64,000 nt of DNA, from NCBI RefSeq assembly GCF_040183065.1, contig NC_091119.1, positions 107,287,763 to 107,351,762 of the forward strand. The letters are read 5' to 3'. Source of the stretch: Periplaneta americana. Its lineage: Eukaryota; Arthropoda; Insecta; Blattodea; Blattidae. Positions 57,820-64,000 of this stretch are shown in pieces. Under the pieces are notes generated by a model. The model had not been told where the DNA came from, ran no database searches, and was given only the letters and a program-made list of their open reading frames with translations. Every line of letters begins with the position of its first letter. Positions within the stretch are counted from its first letter, which is position 1. A program made the translations under genes and the position numbers.

Positions 57820-58815
57820 GGCTTAAAATATAACGTAAATCCTTCAGTTTAATCAGTGATAGCTTGTAGCTAAAGAAAATAAGCCAAATGCATCACAACT
57901 AACACTACAACATAGACAGATTACCAACTTGTAAGTTACAATTCAACCTGGTTATTTTCTACTATAAACATCTTGTTCTAGTTCCTGCCAGTAGTAATAC
58001 AGTATGACAAAGAAGGTCGAAAACAAAAATATGTTTATATGCAGTCTACAAGTCTAGCTGGCCAGAAATGAAAAATCATTGAAAGCAAGCACTATGTTTC
58101 AACAGCCTAATGAAAGACAGCTCAAATGCAGGTTTTACGCTCTTATGAACTGCTCTTTGTGCCTTAAAGTTATTAATGGCAGCTCATATATTATTCTTAA
58201 CTTTTGTGCTACCTTATGAACTGTTCTGTGTCTTTTATTAGTACTGACAGCTTATATTTTATACTTCATCTTCTATGCATAGTTTTTGTGTCTTACAATA
58301 AAATTAGTATCGACAGCTCATATTTAATACTTAACCTTTTTTCTTACAGCATATCCATGTACAGCTTTTCAAGAGAAATTTCGATCTGATGATTTTGAAA
58401 TATTCCCATGTAAGTATCTGTCTCTGGGATAATTGCCTTATATATAAAGAAATTAATGGAATCCCTTTCATGCAATACTCTTACTTTAGCTTCGAAACGT
58501 TGACTTCAATGGAGTTTTTATCCACAGACTCAAGTGCCCAAGAGTGGAAAATGTGTTACTTAAACAAGGGAGCTTTCCACAATCTCAGATCACACCTCTT
58601 TTGAAAGTAGTTTACATGTTAATACAGCAATAAAGAAGAGAAATCTGTAAGCCATAAATAGGCTTCAAATATAGCATGAAGTGTTCAGTTGCATTAGTAA
58701 TTGAGTAATCGTTCTACTTGTAAATAACGAAGACAAGCCAGATGCCTCACATCTAACACTGAAACAGAGCGATGGTAACTTGTAAACCATGAATTAAGCT
58801 GTCAATTTCTATTAC
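57820..58815. repeat. Diverged direct duplication with internal tandem repeats
   Basis: A block at about 57820-57970 (AAATAGGCTTAAAATATA, AAGCCAAATGCATCAC, TAACACTACAACATAG) recurs in the same orientation at about 58665-58815 (AAATAGGCTTCAAATATAGC, AAGCCAGATGCCTCAC, TAACACTGAAACAGAG). Between them, a 60- to 75-bp unit containing CTTATGAACTG ... CAGCTCATAT is present three times (58140-58340). It could be a solo-degraded LTR pair or a satellite fragment; no coding sequence between. Confidence 0.5.
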
Positions 58816-58967
58816 GTATGATATTTCGATCTTAAGATTTTTAAAATTCTTTGTTTATTCTATACCATCTCTTGGTGTTTTCTGTTTAAGCTTATAGATG
58901 ACGTTATTTGTCAACAATGTAATGTTGAAACGTATGTTCAGATATATAGCCAGAGACAGTCCTCATA
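58816..58967. other. AT-rich interval
   Basis: Nothing supported. Confidence 0.3.
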
Positions 58968-59739
58968 CAGGGTGAGTCAGAAGGGAAGTTACATGGTTTG
59001 AGGGGTGATAATATTGGTGATTCTGAGCAAAAAAATTATATGAACGTATGTCCTGTTCTTAACGGTTTCGGAGAAAACTAATCGAAACAATGGGGAACAT
59101 GAAAAGTGCAGGTGATAGTAAATTAAAACATTGTTACATTATGTTCTGTTCAATTATGCACTTTTCTTTACAGAAAATGTTCAAAAAACCCACTGTCAAC
59201 TTCAATGCACTTTGCAGTCTTGTAAGTAGCTGCTGTGTTGCTGATCTGAAAACAAGCATGTAAAATGTGAGGGAGAAGTTCCTCCCTTGTTTCCACTTTG
59301 CGATTGTAGACTTCACTCTTAAGCCAAACTCACACACAGTGATCCAATAAAGTACGGTTAGGTGACTTCGGTGGTCAAGAAATGACTCCACCGCAAAAGA
59401 TCCAACGCCCAGGATGTTTCATGCGTCACCGGAGCTCCATCGTGCTGAAAGTACATACGAGGTCGTGTTGCCAAAGGAATATCCTCCGAGTATTCTGGTA
59501 ACACGTTTTGAAGGAACTCAAGATAATGTACTCTGTTAAGATGGTCATCTAAAACAACTAGCCCGATCAGTTGGTCATCAATGACACCACCGCACCACAC
59601 TTTTCCCGTTCCTCATGTTTTCGATTAGTTTTCTCCGAAACCGTTAAGAACAGGACATATGTTCATATAAACTTTTTTGTTCAGAATCACCAATATTATC
59701 ACCACTCAAATCATGTACCTTACCTCCTAACTCACCCTT
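58968..59739 (-). mobile_element. Mariner/IS630-type transposon, internally deleted, TA-flanked
   Basis: TIRs of about 120 bp: CAGGGTGAGTCAGAAGGGAA, GGTTTGAGGGGTGATAATAT, TGTCCTGTTCTTAACGGTTT on the left, matched inverted on the right (AAACCGTTAAGAACAGGACA ... CTCACCCTT). TA lies at 58966-58967 and 59740-59741. Only the central transposase part remains. Confidence 0.88.
59358..59620 (-). pseudogene. Mariner/IS630-type transposase central fragment
   Basis: Minus strand: VWCGGVIDDQLIGLVVLDDH, then RVHYLEFLQNVLPEYSEDIP and MYFQHDGAPVTHE. FQHDGAP carries the second catalytic Asp of this transposase group. The frame changes before the WPxRSPDLTPxDFFLW block, which is reduced to LLRWSHFLTTEV (about 59360-59395). 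No start and no C-terminus. Confidence 0.85.
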
Positions 59740-59799
59740 TATATCGTTTTGTTTGAAGACTGGTTAATTAATAACCTGGAAAACACTGTCATACTTTCA

Positions 59800-59940
59800 T
59801 TTATATAAATTTCCAGGGTCTAGACACCCAGGGAATTTTTTTCAAGAAAAACTCCCCGAGAGCCGAGCCCAGGAATCGAACCCGAGACCTTCAGATCTGC
59901 AAGTCAGCATGCTGACCACCAGACTACAGAGGTAATCTAG
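59800..59940 (-). mobile_element. tRNA-derived SINE, further head type
   Basis: Minus strand: TAGATTACCTCTGTAGTCTG and GTGGTCAGCATGCTGAC (A-box region), GGTCTCGGGTTCGATTCCTG (B box), CTCTCGGGGAGTTTTTCTTG and TTCCCTGGGTGTCTAGACCC. Short body, ending about 59800. Confidence 0.8.
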
Positions 59941-60304
59941 GTTCTCTTGCGAGTATCTATTTTTTTAAATAGTATAGTAATTTCACGGAAGGCACGTGTT
60001 AGCCTAATTAACGTTTCAAATTGCTCATGTTGCCAGTCATGGACATGTCACAGTAACGTATGGGGACTTGATTCATTATTGCATTCACGTAACCCAGTAG
60101 CAACGGATGCGCTTGTATTGTTAAGAGTTGGGCGGGACTGAACGAGTCTGTGTAAATCACATTTAGAGGCACTTGCGTGGTCACCTCTTCGAATCTCATC
60201 TCCTCCCTGTTGAAGGAAAGAAAGGGTATGCCGCTTCTATCTGCAACCTGTTAAGCAAGCTAAGCCAATTCTTCATTTAACGTCGTCTGAAATCTGAACT
60301 ACAG
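59941..60304. other. Interval without recognised genes
   Basis: Overlapping opposite ORFs of 63-64 codons; no domain. Confidence 0.3.
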
Positions 60305-60425
60305 AGATGAAGGATGGGTGGAGCGGAGAAAAATTCTCTCTGGCACCGGGACTCTAACCCAGGTGTTCAGCTCTACGTGCTGACACTTTATACACTAAAC
60401 CACACCGGATTCCAGTTCCGATGCA
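60305..60425 (-). mobile_element. tRNA-derived SINE fragment
   Basis: Minus strand: CCGGTGTGGTTTAGTGTATA (A box), AGCACGTAGAGCTGAACACC, TGGGTTAGAGTCCCGGTGCC (B box) and AGAGAGAATTTTTCTCCGCT. It looks like a relative of the copy at 59800 (both have a short ATTTTTC-type body). Confidence 0.75.
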
Positions 60426-60874
60426 GGATTGAATTCTCTCATATGGTAATGCAGAATTCTTGCACGGAAATATCATACGTACTTCGGTACATCACAATAA
60501 TATGAATTGCAGAGGCTATTAAAGAGAGAGAGAGAGACGATGTTATATATACAAAGAAGATATTGTGGTATGAAAATAGCGGCGACGCTAAAACGTAATA
60601 ATAAATACCATTCAATAAACTTTTGGTATACATTAATCTCTACCAAGTCGTCCCAACATAAGGTACAGTACGCAGAGAGTACACTGTTGAAGGAAAAATG
60701 AAGAAATGACAGCAAATATTCGTCCTTCGTGGAGTCAGTTTCAGCCGTACATCAAAACTTTTGACCTACGCTTTACACCGAATTTTTCAAGTTGATTAAG
60801 CCTACAGTATCTTTCAATGATCGAATTCCGATCCCTTATGATCATTATTATCGTCATCATCATTATTTTGAAAT
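60426..60874. other. Interval without recognised genes
   Basis: Includes a short (GA)n at about 60521-60537; nothing else supported. Confidence 0.35.
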
Positions 60875-61110
60875 AAGGATATGGAGAAGGATGAAACGTG
60901 TGAAATGGACAGACAGAATAAGAAATGAAGCTGTGTTGGAAAGAGTGGGTGAAGAAAGAATGATGCTGAAACTGATCAGGAAGAGGAAAAGGAATAGGTT
61001 AGGTCGCTGGCTGAGAAGAAACTGCCTACTGAAGGACGCACTGAAAGGAATGGTGAACGGGAGAAGAGTTTCGGGCAGAAGAAGACATCAGATAGACGAC
61101 ATTAAGATAT
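60875..61110 (+). pseudogene. LINE ORF2 C-terminus, cut by the LTR element
   Basis: An open frame reading RRMKRVKWTDRIRNEAVLER, VGEERMMLKLIRKRKRNRLG, RWLRRNCLLKDALKGMVNGR and HQIDDIKI. The (W)xDRIRNExVLxRV and GRWLRRNCLL motifs are the usual C-terminal sequence of a second insect non-LTR family, different from 3640 and 50690. The frame stops at the first bases of the LTR (61111), so the LTR retrotransposon inserted into this LINE. A standard start is absent. Confidence 0.85.
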
Positions 61111-61145
61111 TGTGACAGCGACGTGAGATTCGAACTCACGACCAG
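61111..61145. other. T-arm-like hairpin at the LTR start
   Basis: CGTGAG (61121-61126) pairs with CTCACG (61134-61139) around a 7-nt loop. On the minus strand the loop is TTCGAAT, exactly like a tRNA T loop. May be chance or a tRNA-derived segment. Confidence 0.45.
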
Positions 61146-61339
61146 CGTCCCGCAAGAGAGAAGATCGCGCGGAGCACTTTGGGATGGCGCGCGGCGGAGA
61201 GGGGAAAGGGCCAACGCGGCGAGAGAGTGGAGAGAGAGTGCGCGCGCATCTGGTGCTGGTAGAGAGGAGAGGGCTCTGGATTTTTCTGGAGTGCCATCTC
61301 CAGAGACGCGTGGAACTTTCAAGGCTACATCGCTGTGGT

Positions 61340-61380
61340 TATAAATTAAGGACGCGAAGGAACGACAGCAGTTTTCAGTT
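61340..61380 (+). promoter_or_regulatory. Candidate LTR core promoter
   Basis: TATAAAT at 61340-61346, and TCAGTT (arthropod initiator-like) at 61375-61380. The 37-bp spacing to the initiator A is a little long, so the true start is uncertain. Confidence 0.45.
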
Positions 61381-61484
61381 GATTAGTCAGCCAGTCAGTG
61401 AGAAAGCCAGAGCAAGCAAGCCAGTCTTGTGTACCGGAGTTCGACTCGAGTGTGCGTCCGCATCTGCGTCAGCATCCGAAGGCC

Positions 61485-61590
61485 TGAGTACGAGTGCAGT
61501 GGACCGCAGTTGGAGGGACCTGAGTTCGAGTGCAGTGGACCGCAGTTGGAGGGACCTGAGTTCGAGTACAGTGAACTGTCTCTGGAGGTC
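61485..61590. repeat. 36-bp tandem repeat in the LTR
   Basis: Copies start at 61486, 61522 and 61558 (unit GAGTTCGAGTGCAGTGGACC plus 16 more bases); the first two are nearly identical and the third decays. Confidence 0.92.
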
Positions 61591-61879
61591 TGTGGTTCGA
61601 GATACTGTGAACCCGAGTGACTGAGCTAGAAGAACTGTGAACTGAGAACTGATAGTTCTGATCACAATAAATAGTGCTTTGTAAATATTAGTTAAGATTA
61701 ACAGTTCATTGTTGTGCGTAATAGTCCAAGTAAATTGTCATTGTCGTCGGTGGAGTGCTATAACGAATACTGTGTTGAGTGAAGATCCAATTGTTGACGA
61801 GAGCGTTTAAGGTGAATTGTAGAAAGGAATTATTGTTGTGACGAATAAATTACATTGTTGTTACTAATAAAATTCGCAT

Positions 61880-61897
61880 TGGTGTCAGAAGTGGGAT
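61880..61897 (+). other. Primer-binding site (tRNA-Leu type)
   Basis: TGGTGTCAGAAGTGGGAT directly after the LTR is the complement of a tRNA 3' end ...ATCCCACTTCTGACACCA. That sequence is the acceptor/T-arm end of insect leucine tRNAs as I remember them. Confidence 0.75.
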
Positions 61898-61907
61898 ATT
61901 ATCGACA

Positions 61908-63769
61908 ATGGAGAACCTACAGCAGATCCTGCAAGCCATCGCGGAAATGAAAGCTGAAATGAAAAAGGACATAAGTGACGTAAAAGCAGAAATGAAAGAC
62001 GACATGAACGACATGAACAAGCACATCAGTGAGGTCAAGAACGATATAAGTGAAGTGAAAGGCGACATAAGTGAAGTGAGAACGGAGATGAAAAGTGACA
62101 TAAGTGAAGTGAAAGGCGACATAAGTGAAGTGAAAACGGAGATGAAAAGTGACATAAGCGGAGTGAAAGATGACGTCACTACGCAAATTGAAAGCGTTTC
62201 AGCCCACGTAGATGGAATTGTCGCCATCGTGAAAGACGAACTCAAAGCCGATCTTGACAACCTAAACAAGAATTTTACAACTATAAACGAGACAGTAACC
62301 GAATTGAGACAGGAAGTAGACCATTTCGACGGCAAAATCCGCGATCTCGAGCGTCGTCAAGAGCAGACGAGCGAGTTGCTGGACAAGACGAGTGAGGTGT
62401 TGCCAGACATGCTGAAGAAAACAAGCACATACTCACGTTGATGGACCGACATGCTGAAGAAAACAAGCACATTCTCGCGTTGGTGGATCGCCAGGCTAGA
62501 GAACAAAAACAGATAGTTGCCGAGGAGGTTCGACGTGCCATGCAAGAAGCGGCCACAGAGTTGAGGACTCCACATAGTGGCCCTGCGGAATCATCGCCTT
62601 CAGCCAGACATTACAACGTCAAGACGCCGAAGTTCGACGGTACGACGTCTTGGGCGATATTCCGTCGCCAGTTCGAGGCCAGCGCAGCACATAATGGGTG
62701 GACCCCAGCGGAGAAGACTACTCAGCTGCTGACCGCGCTTCAAGGACAGGCGTCGGAGATTCTTCACAGCGTTCCAGAAGATGGGACAGCCGCTGAGATA
62801 ATGGCGGCCCTGGAGGGACGTTATGGTGACCATGAACTTGCTGCAGCATTTAGGACCCAACTAAAAACGAGGGTCCAACAGTCAGGCGAGTCCCTACAAG
62901 AATTCGCGATGGCGGTGGAACAACTGGCCCATAAGGCCCTCAGGGGCCTACCTAATGATTTCATTGCTGGAGAGGCGGCCTACACCTTCGGCAGCGGAGT
63001 TCGAGACCCGGAAATAAGACAACAGCTACTCTTAGCAGAGCATCGCACCATCAATGCAGCTCTGGCGGCGGCCCTCAGGATGGAGGCGGCCAAGTCGGCG
63101 GCGGGAGTCTCAGCACCGCACTGGATCAGGAGCGTCAAGGCGACGGATGCTGGGGGGAGCCAACCGAAGCCACCCGAGCGGCAGAGGAGAGGAGCGTCTA
63201 CCTGCTGGACCTGTGGCAGACCGGGACACTTGAAAAGGGACTGCGACCGATCTGGCCACAAGCAGGAGAGAGAGGTGGCCGACGTCGAGGAGCGCCAACT
63301 GTCAACGGAGCGGCGGAGACGACGGGCGCCCATCTGCTGGTCCTGCGGCAGACCGGGACACCTGAGAAGGGACTGTGACCAATCTAGCCACAAGCAGGAG
63401 AGAGAGGTGGCCGACGTCGAGGAGCGCCAACTGTCAACGGAGCGGCGGAGACGACGGGCGCCCATCTGCTGATCCTGCGGCAGACCGGGACACCTGAGAA
63501 GGGACTGCGACCGCTCCGGCCACCGGCAGGAGAGAGAGGTGGCTGACACCGAGAGAAACCAACAGTCGCCTGAGCAACGGAGACGACGGGTGCCCACCTG
63601 CTGGTCCTGCGGTGAACCTGGGCACCTGCACCTGCGGAGGAGTTGCGACCGACCTGGCAACAGTCAGGAGAGAGAGGGGGCCGATGCTAGGAGGAGCACC
63701 ATCATCACCGTCCCCTCGGCTCGACCTGAAACCGGTCGACAGAAGGTGCGACGATGGGCTGATTGCTGA
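61908..63769 (+). pseudogene. gag: gag of the Gypsy-type element (frame-broken, one nonsense codon)
   Basis: The first frame (61908-62441, 177 codons) is a long coiled coil with internally duplicated DISEVKGDISEVK blocks. Near 62400 the reading passes to the -1 frame, which continues from 62441 through a retrotransposon capsid-like domain (YNVKTPKFDGTTSWAIFRRQ, EILHSVPEDG, FAMAVEQLAHKAL) and a nucleocapsid region. The -1 frame reads sensibly for some codons before the break (RHAEENKHIL occurs twice there), so a one-base indel is more likely than a programmed shift. Four CCHC knuckles follow at 63203, 63335, 63467 and 63599. The third has TGA in place of its Trp (63470-63472) and the fourth carries a two-residue insertion. 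The frame closes at 63767-63769. Gag normally forms the particle and packages RNA; this copy could not do so unaided. Confidence 0.88.
63203..63646 (+). repeat. 132-bp tandem repeat encoding CCHC zinc knuckles
   Basis: CWTCGRPGHLKRDC, CWSCGRPGHLRRDC, the same with a stop at position two, and CWSCGEPGHLHLRRSC start exactly 132 bp apart. The linkers (QEREVADVEERQLSTERRRR) are repeated too, almost unchanged between copies 1-2 and 2-3. Confidence 0.95.
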
Positions 63770-64000
63770 AGGACGGATAAGAGGCCGTCCATGCAGAGTA
63801 CTGGTGGACACCGGGGCGATGCTTACTATCGCCAGACCAGACATCGTGCGGGGCCTACCTGGGAGGACGCCGCTGCGCCAATACGAGCTACGGACTGCTT
63901 CAGGCGAGAGCTTGCCCGTCCAGAGAGAGGTCTTCCTGGACCTGACCTTGGGGAAGAGGAAACTGGAGATGTGGGTGTTCGTCGCCAACATCACCGAGGA
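63670..64000 (+). CDS. pol: Retropepsin (protease) start of pol, continues beyond the window
   Basis: In the +1 frame relative to the second gag frame, an open reading frame overlaps the gag end by about 100 bases, runs through RCDDGLIAEGRIRGRPCRV and reaches LVDTGAMLTIARPDIV (63801-63848). DTGA is the active-site motif of retroviral-type aspartic proteases, which cut the Gag and Pol polyproteins. Downstream residues fit the flap region (ELRTASGESLPVQREV). No start codon is required because pol is normally made by frameshift from gag. The window ends inside the domain with no stop seen. Reverse transcriptase, RNase H and integrase would lie beyond 64000. Confidence 0.85.

Larger units (their letters stand above)
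61111..61878 (+). mobile_element. 5' LTR of a Ty3/Gypsy-type retrotransposon
   Basis: Starts TGTGACAGCGACGTGAG and ends AATAAAATTCGCA, i.e. TG...CA borders, one base before the primer-binding site, giving a 768-bp LTR. It contains a TATA box at 61340, AATAAA signals (about 61667, 61867) and a 36-bp tandem repeat at 61485-61590. It is GC-richer than the flanks. The 3' LTR lies beyond the window, so TSDs cannot be checked; 61106-61110 (GATAT) would be the left copy if a 5-bp TSD was made. Confidence 0.85.

Noticed and set aside
62980..63994. Long minus-strand ORFs over gag/pro
   Set aside because: They are shadows of the GC-rich plus-strand gag and protease reading frames; Leu/Ser/Arg-rich with no domain.
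61908..64000. Errantivirus or other endogenous retrovirus with envelope
   Set aside because: Only gag and the beginning of pol are in the window; no envelope-like sequence is visible, so nothing beyond a Gypsy-type element is supported.

Overview
This is an AT-rich, non-coding stretch of an insect nuclear genome in which nearly everything recognisable is a transposable element, a tandem repeat, or a remnant of one. Signs of a eukaryote are tRNA-headed SINEs with target-site duplications, non-LTR retrotransposon 3' ends, Tc1/mariner, hAT and PIF-like DNA elements, a Ty3/Gypsy-type LTR element and abundant trinucleotide microsatellites. The LINE family at 3640-4565 and 5390-5674 and the SINE types are ones I associate with cockroaches and termites (Blattodea, e.g. 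Periplaneta). That assignment is from memory of repeat families, not from a search. I found no host protein-coding gene, rRNA, canonical tRNA gene or CRISPR array, and nothing bacterial.

Layout. 1-7 kb: SINE copies, a 20-bp minisatellite, two 5'-truncated copies of one LINE family, and a SINE split by a hAT-like MITE. 7-19 kb: foldback elements, SINEs of two body types, a (GGT)n tract, a PIF-like MITE, and a decayed Tc1 element beside a repeat whose ends read GGCATAGTTGCGCCC. 19-27 kb: hAT transposase remnants, then a 3.9-kb inverted-repeat element (23342-27220) carrying two younger insertions. 27-36 kb: microsatellites, a 1.6-kb TA-flanked element, a MITE, a SINE with clear 14-bp TSDs, a zinc-finger ORF of hAT/CGBP1 type, and a palindromic Tc1-like element with a SINE inside it. 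38-47 kb: several mariner/IS630-type transposase remnants, a second PIF-like MITE, a 1.5-kb polypurine minisatellite and a hAT MITE. 47-59 kb: a 770-bp compound trinucleotide array (about 78 CTG then about 124 CTA), Tc1 and other MITEs, a LINE C-terminus with its 3' UTR, a 36-bp polypyrimidine minisatellite, a 669-bp palindrome and another mariner-type element. 60.9-64 kb: a LINE fragment cut by the 5' LTR of a Gypsy-type retrotransposon, whose gag and the start of its protease run off the window.

No genes here work together in a pathway. What the window records is insertion history: LTR into LINE; SINE into Tc1-like palindrome; hAT MITE into SINE; Tc1 element and a 7-bp-TSD element into a larger element. 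The observations I rate highest are tRNA-like modules placed inside the ends of two TA-flanked Tc1-like elements, the compound CTG/CTA array, the long palindrome at 55.8-56.5 kb, SINEs that share one body under different tRNA heads, and a gag nucleocapsid built from four CCHC knuckles repeated at an exact 132-bp period. Intervals described as empty are ones where I saw nothing I could support by eye; profile searches could still find diverged repeats there.
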